This document shows positions 36,297 to 46,432 of a DNA stretch of 64,000 bases, in pieces. Numbering within the stretch: the stretch's first letter is position 1; each line of letters starts with the position of its first letter. This stretch comes from Massilia glaciei. Lineage in GTDB: Bacteria; Pseudomonadota; Gammaproteobacteria; Burkholderiales; Burkholderiaceae_D. The translations under genes and the position numbers were made by a program. The notes under the pieces were generated by a model. That model made no database searches. It was not told the DNA's origin and was given only the letters and a program-made list of their open reading frames with translations. Location of the stretch: positions 1-64,000 of the forward strand of contig NZ_PXWF02000083.1 in assembly GCF_003011895.2 (NCBI RefSeq). Direction: 5' to 3'.

Positions 36297-39200
36297 TCCC
36301 GCGCGAGTCGCGCGGGAGCGCCGAACAGGCTCTCGATCGGCTCGGGTTTGTGTAGCAAGAACCCTTGTGCGTAGTCGATGCCGATCTCACGAACGCGCGC
36401 CAGCACTTCAGACCGGTCCACAAACTCGGCTACCGTCTTGACCCCCACCACCCGGGCCACGTCAACAAAACATCGCACAGCGGCGGCGTCCAGCGGGTCG
36501 TCGAGCACGTCGCGGATGAAGCTGCCGTCGATCTTCAGCAGATCGACCTTGAGGGTCTTCAGGTAGCCGAACGACGAAGCCCCGGCCCCGAAGTCGTCGA
36601 GCGCCACCCTGGCCCCGAGAGCGCGGACCTGTTCAATGAAGATCGCGGCGTCAGCCATGTTGGTGACGGCGGCGGTCTCCGTGATCTCCAGGCAGATGCG
36701 TCGGCAGACCGCGCTGCCGGCTTCGGTCAACGCGGCGATGGCATGCCGGTGAAACGCCCGGTCGCCCACCGACTGCCCTGACAGGTTGATGCACAGAGTG
36801 TCGAGAGCATTTATATCTGGCATGTCCTGGATCTGCTGCACGGCGCGCTTGAGTACCCAGCGATCGATGCGCGTGGCCATGTGGAAGCGCTCTGCAGCCG
36901 GGAGGAAGGCCCCCGGAGGGATCAGGCTGTCATCGCTGTCCAGCAGGCGGATCAACGCTTCCGCATGCAGGCCCGTGGAGCCCTCGCCAAGGGCTTCGAT
37001 GCGCTGCGCATAGAGCACAAACCTGTCTTCATCGAGCGCCTGCTCCAACCGTGAGGCCCACTGCATTTCGCCATGGCGTGTACGCATGGCTTGGTCGGTG
37101 TCGAACCAGGCATGCACGCGGTTGCGGCCCGCCTCTTTGGCGGCGTAGCACGACGTGTCTGCCGCCTGCATGGCGGCGGCCGTGTTGGCCCAGCGGCTGT
37201 CCACGGGCACCAGGCCGATGCTGGTGCCGATCCGGAAGCGCCGGTCTTCGTGCACGAACCTGAACTCCTCCATGCGGTCGCAGATCTGCTGTGCCACGCG
37301 CTGGGCCTGGTCGGACATACAGTACTCCAGGATGACCGCGAATTCGTCGCCTCCCAGGCGGGCCAGCGTGTCGCGCGCACGCACGGCTTCGCGCAGCAGC
37401 TTGGCCACCTGCTGCAGGAGCTGGTCGCCCACCGAATGTCCGCAGGCGTCGTTCACGAGCTTGAACTGGTCGAGGTCGATATACAGCATGGCATGCTCGC
37501 TGCGGTCCTCGTGTGCCTTGTCCAAGGTGCGGCGCAACCGGGTCTCGAACTCGGCCCGGTTGACTAGGCCCGTGAGGGCGTCGTGCGTGGCGCGGTAGCT
37601 TATCTCGCCGGACAGGCGCCGCTGTTCAGTCACGTCGTGAAAGACCAGCACGACGCCGAGCACGTCGCCACTCGGGTTGCGGATCGGTGCAGCGGAATCG
37701 ACGATGTCGAACTCGTCCCCATTGCGCGAGATGAGCACCGTGTCATTGGCCAGGCCCACGATCTTGCCCTGTGCCAGGCAGGTGGCCACAGGGTTCTCGG
37801 TGAGATGGCGGGTCTCTTCGTTTACGATGTGAAAGACCTGGGTCAGTGGTCGCCCGAGTGCTTCACTGGACAGCCAGCCGGTCATGCGCTCGGCTGCCGG
37901 GTTCAACCAGGTCACTTGGCTTTGCGCGTCGGTGGTGATCACGGCGTCGCCGATCGACTGCAGAGTCACGCGCAGGAGCTCATGCTGTTCGGCCAGTTGG
38001 TTGGCGAGCTCGCGAAGTGGCGTCACATCCCAATTCACGCCCACGATGTGCAGAGCCTGGCCCGCGGCGTCAAGCGTCACACTGCCAGCGGCACGAAGAA
38101 AGTGCACGGAGCCGTCGTTCCAGATCACACGAAACTCGGAGCGAAAGTCGGCACCGTCTTCCAAGGACGACTTGAACTCTAGCTCAGAGCGGCTTCGATC
38201 GGCGGGGTGAAGATGGCGAGCCCAGAGCTCGTAGCCGTCCGTACCCAATCCCTCTGGCAGACCGTATAGCGCGTACATCAGGGCATCCCAAGTGAGTACG
38301 CCGGTTTGCACGTTCAGTTCCCATACCCCGATGCCACCGGTTTCGGTCGCCAGCGTGGCGCGCTGTTGAGCCGCTTCTAGAGCCAAGCGATCTTGCACGC
38401 TCAGGGTGATGTCTTGGAAGGCGCCGTACAGCCGCACCGGCTTTCCGTCCACAAACTCCGCGTGGCCCACCGCACGCACCCAGATCCTGCGACCGCCCTT
38501 CTGGATGAACGGCAGTTCCAGGTCCCAGCCCGTACCGTCGCCCATGGCCTGCGCCACGGCCGCCTCGACGACGGGGCGCGCTTCCGGCGCATAGAAGTCG
38601 ATTGCCTCGGCCAGCTGGGGCAGGTAGCCGGGCTCCACACCGTGGATGCGACAGGTCTGCTCGGACCAATGGATGCTGCCGCTGGCAATGTCCACTTCCC
38701 AGCCCCCGACCCGTGCTAGGGCACCCGTTCGGTTGAGCAATTCCTCACTCTTGCGCAACCGATCTTCCTGCGCCTTGCGTGCCGTGATGTCCAGGTGGGT
38801 CCCGAACATCCACTCGGGCTGGCCATCTACAGTGCGGGTCAGTACCTTGCCGCGGTCGAGCACCCAGACCCAATGGCCATCGCGGTGGCGCATGCGCGCC
38901 TCGCATTCGTAGGCCACCGTATCGCCAGCAAAGTGAGCCTGAAGCAGCACACTGGATCGCGCCACGTCCTCGGGGTGGCCCAGATCGACCCAGGTCTGGA
39001 TAGTGGTGGGGGAAAGCTCATCCAAGGTGGCCCCAACAATCTCGGCCCAGCGGCCATTGAATCGCGTCTCGCCGGTCTGAACGTTCCACTCCCAGGTGCC
39101 CGCGCCGGTGCCCTCAATGATCGCTGCCAGGCGCACGCGCTCTTCGTCGAGTGCCCGGCGCGACTGCAAGCGCTCGGTGATGTCCTCCACCGACCCCACG

Positions 39201-40030
39201 TAACCGGTGACTTCGTCATCGCCATCGAGTATGGCGCGCGCAACAGAGCGCACATGGCGCACCGTACCGTCGTGGCGGCGGACCCGAAACTCCATATCGA
39301 ATTCTTGCTTCAGCTCCGCTGCGTGCTGCCATTGGGCGAAGACAGCGGCCTTGTCGTCGTGGTGCAGCGTGTGGCTCCAGCCGTCACCCAGAGCCTCGGC
39401 GTCGCTCAGGCCGTAGATGGCTTGCCAGCGCGCATTTGTGTAGGTGCAGGCGCCGGCCACATCGGTGGCGAACACGCCTAACGGAGATGACTCGCTGAGC
39501 GTGCGAAAGCGGTTTTCACTGGCCGCGAAAGCCCGTGCCATGTGACGCGATTCCAGCGCCTGAACGGCAGCGATCGACAGCAGGCGCAGCGCTTCGCGTT
39601 GCTTCTCGCTCAGACGGCGGGGCACACGGTCGATCACGCACAGCGTACCCACGTTCGCACCGTCGCTCAGGCGCAGCGTGGCGCCGGCGTAGAATCGGAT
39701 GCCTGGTGCCGTGGCCACCAGCGGGTTGTCGGCAAAGCGAGGGTCGGCCAAGGCATCAGGCACCTCGAAAATGCCGTCGTCCAGGATCGAGTGAGCGCAG
39801 AACGCCACATCGCGGGGGGTCTCTGTAACTCCGGGCAGGCCAACATTGGCTTTGAACCATTGCCGGTCCTGGTCGATCAGGCTGACCAGCGCGATCGGGA
39901 CGCCGCACACCAAGGCAGCGATTGCCACCAGGGCATCGAACTCACGTTCGGGCGTGGAGTCTAGGACGCCGAGCCGTTCGAGCGCCCGCAAGCGCTCCGG
40001 TTCGTCCGATGGCATCGGTGCGGTCAGCAT
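36293..40030 (-). CDS. GAF/multi-PAS diguanylate cyclase/phosphodiesterase
   Basis: 1245 residues, no membrane helix. In order: GAF (about 15-165), five PAS/PAC repeats (about 170-800, each followed by a PAC-type segment such as GYVGSVEDITERLQ), GGDEF (about 810-975) and EAL (about 985-1240). The active site is ARLGGDEFAVIL, and the inhibitory I-site RARD stands exactly five residues before GGDEF. The EAL domain keeps EALIR, NLSGQS, EITET, ALDDFGAG, LKIDGSF and AEFVD. Both making and breaking of cyclic-di-GMP are therefore possible. Less extreme codon usage and the position between two family B elements suggest acquisition. Confidence 0.93.
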   Translation of the reverse strand: MLTAPMPSDEPERLRALERLGVLDSTPEREFDALVAIAALVCGVPIALVSLIDQDRQWFKANVGLPGVTETPRDVAFCAHSILDDGIFEVPDALADPRFADNPLVATAPGIRFYAGATLRLSDGANVGTLCVIDRVPRRLSEKQREALRLLSIAAVQALESRHMARAFAASENRFRTLSESSPLGVFATDVAGACTYTNARWQAIYGLSDAEALGDGWSHTLHHDDKAAVFAQWQHAAELKQEFDMEFRVRRHDGTVRHVRSVARAILDGDDEVTGYVGSVEDITERLQSRRALDEERVRLAAIIEGTGAGTWEWNVQTGETRFNGRWAEIVGATLDELSPTTIQTWVDLGHPEDVARSSVLLQAHFAGDTVAYECEARMRHRDGHWVWVLDRGKVLTRTVDGQPEWMFGTHLDITARKAQEDRLRKSEELLNRTGALARVGGWEVDIASGSIHWSEQTCRIHGVEPGYLPQLAEAIDFYAPEARPVVEAAVAQAMGDGTGWDLELPFIQKGGRRIWVRAVGHAEFVDGKPVRLYGAFQDITLSVQDRLALEAAQQRATLATETGGIGVWELNVQTGVLTWDALMYALYGLPEGLGTDGYELWARHLHPADRSRSELEFKSSLEDGADFRSEFRVIWNDGSVHFLRAAGSVTLDAAGQALHIVGVNWDVTPLRELANQLAEQHELLRVTLQSIGDAVITTDAQSQVTWLNPAAERMTGWLSSEALGRPLTQVFHIVNEETRHLTENPVATCLAQGKIVGLANDTVLISRNGDEFDIVDSAAPIRNPSGDVLGVVLVFHDVTEQRRLSGEISYRATHDALTGLVNRAEFETRLRRTLDKAHEDRSEHAMLYIDLDQFKLVNDACGHSVGDQLLQQVAKLLREAVRARDTLARLGGDEFAVILEYCMSDQAQRVAQQICDRMEEFRFVHEDRRFRIGTSIGLVPVDSRWANTAAAMQAADTSCYAAKEAGRNRVHAWFDTDQAMRTRHGEMQWASRLEQALDEDRFVLYAQRIEALGEGSTGLHAEALIRLLDSDDSLIPPGAFLPAAERFHMATRIDRWVLKRAVQQIQDMPDINALDTLCINLSGQSVGDRAFHRHAIAALTEAGSAVCRRICLEITETAAVTNMADAAIFIEQVRALGARVALDDFGAGASSFGYLKTLKVDLLKIDGSFIRDVLDDPLDAAAVRCFVDVARVVGVKTVAEFVDRSEVLARVREIGIDYAQGFLLHKPEPIESLFGAPARLARD

Positions 40031-40263
40031 AGGGCTGTCTCGATCAATTGAATGTCCCCGATTGTCTCACAGCGGCACATCGTCGAGGGAGCGAACTGGG
40101 CTGGGATATGTGTGACCGCTTCGGGGCGGCAGCTGCCGAGATCGGACGGTACCGCAGCCGTCAAGTACATTAGGGAGTTGTCGGCCAAGAGCAGACGCTC
40201 ACGCGAACACAGCTGGATTCAAGAATATGCGTTAACGAAGATTCGGCAGCGAGGGAGTCAGCA

Positions 40264-40461
40264 ATGGAGATCTTGTTAGTTTGCATCATTACGGGGTATA
40301 TCTTGATGCTGCTATGGGCAACTTTGGTTGTGATGCGAGATCCATATTCCGAAGGTGGCCAGAAAGTCGCACAGTTGGCGTTGGTTTGGTTCCTTCCAGC
40401 GATCGGGGCCCTCATCATTCTGGGAATGCACCGCAAAACGGAAAAGCCGTCTGGGCAGTAG
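40264..40461 (+). CDS. Small two-helix membrane protein
   Basis: 65 residues from ATG 40264, preceded by GAGGGAG. Two helices (LLVCIITGYILMLLWATLVV and ALVWFLPAIGALIILGM) and a short basic tail. The second helix resembles the PLDc_N short domain found alone in many membrane peptides. Function unknown; lies in the segment bracketed by family B elements. Confidence 0.6.
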   Translation: MEILLVCIITGYILMLLWATLVVMRDPYSEGGQKVAQLALVWFLPAIGALIILGMHRKTEKPSGQ

Positions 40462-40745
40462 CCGAGCGGCCCTAGGAGGGGCGGCAGCGGCCCTCTCCGG
40501 CATTCGTGCGCGTTTGCCCGTCTGGTTCGTGCTCGTTTTTTCGCATCCGCGCTCGCGCTAGTTTGCGCAATCAAACAGAGACGGAATAACGGCAAACGCG
40601 ACTAAACGAGCAAGCAAAACGAGCATGGATGCCCGACAGGGTTGCGGGTCCACCCCACCATGGTGCGTTCGTGTTTAGACGAATGCTCAGCCGAGTGCTC
40701 GGCGGGTTGCCTGGCCGCGTGCCTTGCTGCGTGCCTAGCTGCGCA
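40462..40745. other. Intergenic region with loose palindrome
   Basis: No gene seen. CGGCATTCGTGC near 40498 and GCATGGATGCCCG near 40622, with GCTCGTTTT inside both, form an imperfect inverted repeat of about 140 bp. It is followed by irregular GTGCYT/GTGCTCGGCGGG repeats. Confidence 0.5.
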
Positions 40746-40910
40746 CTCAGAGGCTGAGAGTTTTTCGTGCGTGTCCGAGCAGCCCGCCAGAAAGCGGCAG
40801 ATCGAGGCGCAAAGCACAGCCATAGCGGGCTATGGCGAGCATTTGCAACGACGAACTGGCGCTTTCTGGCGTGATGAGCGGGCATGATCGAAAGACTCTC
40901 AGCCTCTCAG
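40746..40910. repeat. 165-bp palindromic element, family B, copy 3
   Basis: Same orientation as the other two copies. Its right end TGAGAGGCTGAGAG (read on the minus strand) supplies the TGA stop (40907-40909) of the ylqF gene, as copy 2 does for the GGDEF/EAL gene. Confidence 0.9.
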
Positions 40911-41854
40911 GTGCCGCGCTTGCCGCGCGAGGCGTTGGCCGCCTTTTCGGCCGCCTTTTCGGCGGCGGCGGCGGCCTTGGCCGCCATCTCGGCCGCGTGC
41001 TGCGCCAGCCGCGCGCCGCGCGTCTCGGGCGTCTCGAGACTGATGCGCCCGAGCGCGCCGGTGCGGTAATCCTGCAGGAAGATATGCGAGGCCTTCTCGA
41101 AATCGAGGTCGCCACCCTTCTGGCGGAAGCCGCGGCGCGCCGCCACGCCCTCGACCACGGCGATGCCGTCCATGCCCTCGGTCTTGAAGCCGTAGCGCGC
41201 CGTCAGCAGTTGCGGATAGCGCGCCAGCAGCTCGTCGGCCAAAAACACCGCGACCTCGTCCTCGATCAGCGCGTTCGAGCCGATCGCGTGGCTGGCGGCG
41301 AGCATCAGGCCGTCGCTGGCGAGCGCGATTTTCGGCCACAGCATGCCGGGCGTGTCGACCAGGATCATGTTCTTGCCGAGGTAGAGCTTCTGCTGCATCT
41401 TGGTCACTGCCGGCTCGTCGCCCACCTTGGCGACCTTTTTCTTGAGCAGCGCGTTCATCAGGGTCGATTTGCCGACGTTCGGAATGCCCATGATCATGAT
41501 CCGCAGCGGCTTGGTCGGCACACCCCGGTGCGGCGCCAGCGCCTGGCACAGCTCGGGGATGCGGGCCACGTCGCCGGGCTTTTTGGTGGTCATCGCGTAG
41601 GCGGTCACGCCCTCCTGCGCGTTGTAGTAGGCGCTCCAGGCGGCGGTCGCGGCCGGGTCGGCCAGGTCGATCTTGTTGAGGATCTTGAGGCAGGGGCGCT
41701 GGCGGAACAGGCGCAACTCCTCGACCATCGGGTTGCAGCTGGCCTCGGGCAGGCGCGCGTCGAGCACCTCGATGACCAAGTCGGTGTTCTCCATCGACTC
41801 GGCCGCCTTCTTGCGCGCGGCGTTCATGTGGCCCGGGTACCATTGTATCGACAT
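40907..41854 (-). CDS. ylqF: Ribosome biogenesis GTPase YlqF/RbgA
   Basis: 315 residues with circularly permuted G motifs: G4 LNKIDLAD first (about residue 60), then G1 GIPNVGKSTLMN (about 123) and G3 DTPGMLWPK (about 168). MSIQWYPGHMNAARK is the family start. The C-terminal Ala/Lys-rich tail (AAEMAAKAAAAAEKAAEKAA) is a probable charged helix contacting rRNA. Assists late 50S subunit assembly. It ends with a stop codon contributed by a family B element, yet length is about normal. Confidence 0.95.
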   Translation of the reverse strand: MSIQWYPGHMNAARKKAAESMENTDLVIEVLDARLPEASCNPMVEELRLFRQRPCLKILNKIDLADPAATAAWSAYYNAQEGVTAYAMTTKKPGDVARIPELCQALAPHRGVPTKPLRIMIMGIPNVGKSTLMNALLKKKVAKVGDEPAVTKMQQKLYLGKNMILVDTPGMLWPKIALASDGLMLAASHAIGSNALIEDEVAVFLADELLARYPQLLTARYGFKTEGMDGIAVVEGVAARRGFRQKGGDLDFEKASHIFLQDYRTGALGRISLETPETRGARLAQHAAEMAAKAAAAAEKAAEKAANASRGKRGT

Positions 41855-41930
41855 GCTGTGCTCTCAGATTCTGCTATTGAGGCGCTATTTTACGGGGTCG
41901 GCGCGCCAACGGCGGCTTTTACCTCCGATT

Positions 41931-43199
41931 TCAGTTGGAGCGGGCGCCCGCCTGCGCCGCCACCAGCGCCGCGCCGGCCGCGCAGCCGACCGCCGGCAGC
42001 GGCTGCGCCGGGTCGAATTGCGCCAGCGCCGCGCGCGCCGCGACCAAATCCTTGCCGAACTCCTTGAGGTAGCGGCCGCGCTCCTCGCTGTCCCATTCGG
42101 CGCCCGACAGACTGTTCATCTGCTTGCCCTTGGCGGCGTACACCGTGCCCGCCAGGCGCGGCATCAGCGCGCGGTCGGGATCGGTGTTCTCCTTGAGCAG
42201 ATGGCCATCGACGTCGCGCAGCACCAGCGGCAGCGCCGGCGCCTTGTCGAGCAGCAGCTTGCCAAACACGGTCAGCTTGACCTCGTTGGGCCCGGCCGGC
42301 AGCACGTCGTTGAAAGTGAGCAGCGCGAACGGCTGGCCCCTGGCGTCGTCGACCCGGCCGGTGACGATGTAGCGCCCGGCCGTGCGCATCTGGGCGCCGA
42401 GGTAGAAATGGAGCGAGCCGGACTCGGTCGCCTCGCGCACCTGCCCGGTCCAGGTGGCCGGCAGTTCGGGGGTGTGGATGACGTCGAAAATGATCACGCC
42501 GTTGCTGCCGCCGGCGCTGTAGCGCACCTCGGTGCGGATGGTGCCGTTGAACGAGGCCAGCGCGCCCTGGGCCGGCGCCAGCACGGCGGCGAAGGCGCCG
42601 TCGCCGGCCGCCGCGTCGGCGCCGGCGCCGTTATCGGCGAAGGCGAGCGTGGCCTGCGGCGTGGCGCGCGCGCCCTCTTTGGCGACGCCCTTGGCCAGCG
42701 CGCGCGTGACCACCAGCGGCAGCACCTTGCCGTCGGCGTCGGTGGCGCGCAGCGAGAACGCGACGCCCTCGCCGGCGGCCAGGAACACGCGCGACTGCGA
42801 ACTTTGAATCCGCACTTTTGAATCGGCGCCGCCGCCGTCGGTGCGCATCGGGCCCGATTCGGTGATCGGGGCGTTGGGGTAGATCTGGTCGGGATGGTCG
42901 GCCACGGGGCGCGACTCGACCGGGTATTTGCTCGCCTCGCGGTAGTCGCAATAGGTGTGGTCGGTCAGTTGCACGTTCTCGCTCAGGACCTGCCTGCGCG
43001 CGGCGCGCTCCTGCGCCGCGGCCGGGGTGGCCGCGGCGCCCAGCGCCGGCGCCATCAAGGGCGCGCCGGGGGCTTGCGCCGCCGGCGCCGGCTCGGGCGC
43101 CGCAGCCGGATCGTCGCCGGCCCAGACATACAGGCCGGCGCCGAGGGTGGCTGCCAGCACGCCGCCCGCCACCCACCATTGCAATGCCTTAGAGGGCAC
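41931..43199 (-). CDS. Membrane-anchored exported protein of unknown function
   Basis: 422 residues from GTG 43199, overlapping the end of the upstream gene by 11 bp. One N-terminal helix (WWVAGGVLAATLGAGLYVWA), an Ala/Pro linker, then a large beta-rich periplasmic part: YPVESRPVADHPDQIYPNAP, SSQSRVFLAAGEGVAFSLRA, DNGAGADAAAGDGAFAAVLA. The last pattern (D-N-G-x-G-D-A-x-A-G-D-G) recalls the choice-of-anchor X domain. A Cys in LTDHTYCDYREAS and another near the end could pair. Function unknown; almost surely works with the gene it overlaps. Confidence 0.75.
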   Translation of the reverse strand: MPSKALQWWVAGGVLAATLGAGLYVWAGDDPAAAPEPAPAAQAPGAPLMAPALGAAATPAAAQERAARRQVLSENVQLTDHTYCDYREASKYPVESRPVADHPDQIYPNAPITESGPMRTDGGGADSKVRIQSSQSRVFLAAGEGVAFSLRATDADGKVLPLVVTRALAKGVAKEGARATPQATLAFADNGAGADAAAGDGAFAAVLAPAQGALASFNGTIRTEVRYSAGGSNGVIIFDVIHTPELPATWTGQVREATESGSLHFYLGAQMRTAGRYIVTGRVDDARGQPFALLTFNDVLPAGPNEVKLTVFGKLLLDKAPALPLVLRDVDGHLLKENTDPDRALMPRLAGTVYAAKGKQMNSLSGAEWDSEERGRYLKEFGKDLVAARAALAQFDPAQPLPAVGCAAGAALVAAQAGARSN

Positions 43200-44076
43200 T
43201 ATTGACCATCGCGGTGCGCACCACCCCGACGATGCCCTGCCAGTTGCCGGCGCCGTAGTGGTTGTAGGCCTCGGCGTTGTCGCGGAACACCACCGAATGG
43301 TAGCTCCACTTGGCCTGTCCGCCCTCGTTGACGCCCGAACCCATGGTCAGGTCGTTGCAGAACCAGTCTGCATAGTTGCAGTAGGCGCCGCCCGAACTGC
43401 CCGACACCCCGCCGCTGCTGTGGTAGGCGATGGCCTCGTCGTCCTGGCCCGGCAGGATGCCCGAATACAGGGTCCCCTTGGCGCCGGCGTACATGTAGAA
43501 CCAGACGCCACGCGTGGTGTTGTGGTTGTACAGGGCGCGCGCGGTGGTGGTTTTGAGGTCCTGCACCAGCGGCTCGGAGGTGGTCCAGGAGCCGACGTCG
43601 GAGAGCTCCGAACCGCCACCCGCGCCCGAGGCGGCGCGCACCCACTTGATGTTCCAGCCGGTCTGCGCGGTGCCGTCCGAGTTGCCGCACACGCCGCCGG
43701 CGGCGGGCGAGGCGTTCTTCTTCATGCGCGAGGAGCCGCCGTAGTTGGCCATGGTGTAGCCCATCATCAGGTCGCCCGCGCTGTGGGTGGCGACGTAGCA
43801 CCAGTTGGCGCCCGTGCAGAAGCAGTCGAGGGCGTCGCGCACCTTGCTGTTCTGGCTCGCGATGCTGCTGCGCCCGTCCCAGTTGACGGCCTTCTTGTTG
43901 ACCCCGGCGGCGGTGCTGGATGGCCCCCAGGCGCCGAAATTGTTGTAGTCGCCGGCGACGCCGCCGCCGCCCCGGCCGTTGACCCACAGGGTGTAGTTGG
44001 CGGCGCTGGCGATGCTGGTGGCCGCGGTGAGCGACAGCAAAAGGGCGGAAAGGGCAATGCGCATGAATCTACTCAT
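43189..44076 (-). CDS. Secreted protein with lipase-like Ser motif, unknown function
   Basis: 295 residues from ATG 44076, which has AAGGAGTGA 7 bp upstream. The signal peptide is MRIALSALLLSLTAATSIAS-like. The mature protein starts YTLWVNGRGGGG and contains CYVATHSAGDLMMGY, an H-S-A-G elbow like those of alpha/beta hydrolases, after a Cys-rich DCFCTGANWC. Later CNYADWFCNDL and Gly/Ser-rich loops follow. Six or more Cys point to a disulfide-rich extracellular protein. A predicted Asp/His to complete a triad could be DDEAIAYH, but this is speculation. Confidence 0.75.
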   Translation of the reverse strand: MSRFMRIALSALLLSLTAATSIASAANYTLWVNGRGGGGVAGDYNNFGAWGPSSTAAGVNKKAVNWDGRSSIASQNSKVRDALDCFCTGANWCYVATHSAGDLMMGYTMANYGGSSRMKKNASPAAGGVCGNSDGTAQTGWNIKWVRAASGAGGGSELSDVGSWTTSEPLVQDLKTTTARALYNHNTTRGVWFYMYAGAKGTLYSGILPGQDDEAIAYHSSGGVSGSSGGAYCNYADWFCNDLTMGSGVNEGGQAKWSYHSVVFRDNAEAYNHYGAGNWQGIVGVVRTAMVNSAL

Positions 44077-44307
44077 TAATTCACTCCTTGTTGACAACAT
44101 GGAAGAAAAAAGACGGAAGACGGCGAAGCTGGGACAGTGGGAAAAGTACGACCGTGCTATCGGCGTTGGGTTGAATCTACCGATGTCACAAAACTAAGTC
44201 AAAGTGTTTTAGAGCGAACGCTCGGTTTTTTGAATATTTCTAGAGGATGTGCTCGGTTTTGTCTTTTTAACGATACAAAAATCTACATGTCGTTACGCGC
44301 GGGGTCC

Positions 44308-44417
44308 GTCGAGCAGCCGCGCCGGACCGGCGCCTTGGCGCGCGAGGCCCGGTCGAGCCGCGCCGGCGCCTTGACGTGCACGGCGTCAGTCGAGCCGGGC
44401 CAGCGCCTTGACGTGCG
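44308..44417. repeat. Triplicated 3' end of the deacetylase gene
   Basis: GTCGAGC..GCGCCTTGACGTGC occurs in the gene end (44389) and again, increasingly diverged, at 44352 and 44308. Read on the minus strand the copies encode HVKALARLD, then HVKAPARLD and AKAPVRR after the stop. Confidence 0.75.
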
Positions 44418-45315
44418 AGACCACGCTGCGCCCGAGCGCCGACAGGTTGTAGCCGCCCTCGAGGCAGCTGACGATGCGCCCCTGCGAGAACTCGCGCGCG
44501 ACCGCCATCACCTGCTGGGTGATCCAGGCGTAGTCGGCCTCGACCAGGCCCATGCCGCCCATGTCGTCCTCGCGGTGGGCGTCGAAGCCGGCCGAGATGA
44601 AGATCATCTGCGGGCGGTGCGCGCGCAGCGCCGGCAGCCAGTGCTCGGACACCAGCGCGCGCACCAGCGCGCCGTCGCTGTTGGCCGGCACCGGCACGTT
44701 GACGCGGGTGGCGCTGAGCGGCTCGGGCGCGCTGTACGGGTAGAACGGATGCTGGAAGAAGCTCGCCATGAGCACCCGGGGGTCGGCGGCGAAGGCCTCG
44801 GCCGTGCCGTTGCCGTGGTGCACGTCGAAGTCGACGATGGCGATCCGTTCGAGGCCGTGCGCCTCGAGCGCGTGGCGCGCCGCGATCGCGATGTTATTAA
44901 ACAGGCAAAATCCCATCGCCTCGGTGCGGCGCGCGTGGTGGCCCGGCGGGCGCACCGAGCAGAACGCGTTCTCGATCTCGCCTTTGATGACGGCGTCGGT
45001 GGCGGCCACGGCGGCGCCGGCCGCGCGCAGCGCGGCGCGCCAGCTGGCCGCGTTGAGCGAGGTGTCGCCGTCGATCGGGTAGTAGCCGGCCGCGGCCGGG
45101 CAGTTCTCGCGCACCAGCGCGATCGCGTTGGCGCTGTGGTTGCGCTCGATCGCGGCGAGCGCGGCCAGCGGCGCCTCGCGCCGTTCGACCAGCGCCGCCA
45201 CGCCCGAGGCGATCAGCTGGTCGTCGATGGCCTGCAGGCGCGCGGGGCATTCGGGGTGCCACTCGCCCATCTCGTGCAGCAGGCAGTCGGGATGGGAATA
45301 GATCGCAGTGCTCAT
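44386..45315 (-). CDS. Histone deacetylase family hydrolase (acetylpolyamine/acetoin-type)
   Basis: 309 residues from ATG 45315. MGEWHPECPARLQAID, RPPGHHARRTEAMGFCLFNN, VDFDVHHGNGTAEAF and SAGFDAHREDDMGG hold the zinc ligands and the His/Asp charge relay of class II deacetylases. In bacteria such enzymes deacetylate polyamines or protein lysines. It is divergent from the moxR operon and has duplicated end sequence downstream. Confidence 0.93.
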   Translation of the reverse strand: MSTAIYSHPDCLLHEMGEWHPECPARLQAIDDQLIASGVAALVERREAPLAALAAIERNHSANAIALVRENCPAAAGYYPIDGDTSLNAASWRAALRAAGAAVAATDAVIKGEIENAFCSVRPPGHHARRTEAMGFCLFNNIAIAARHALEAHGLERIAIVDFDVHHGNGTAEAFAADPRVLMASFFQHPFYPYSAPEPLSATRVNVPVPANSDGALVRALVSEHWLPALRAHRPQMIFISAGFDAHREDDMGGMGLVEADYAWITQQVMAVAREFSQGRIVSCLEGGYNLSALGRSVVSHVKALARLD

Positions 45316-45501
45316 ATCGTCGTTTCTGTGGCGAGCGCGCGGGCCGCCGCATAAAATGTGTTGCACCGGCAACGCCGTTCTCGCATAGAATTGCCGGGAC
45401 GGGTCGTGGTGACGGCACCCGGGGCGCCGATGGCGGTAATCTACCATGCGGCGGGCCCAAATACCGGCGCGGACTTCAATCTGGCTCACAAAGACAAACA
45501 C

Positions 45502-46422
<921 letters not shown>

Positions 46423-46432
46423 ACGGCCGCGC

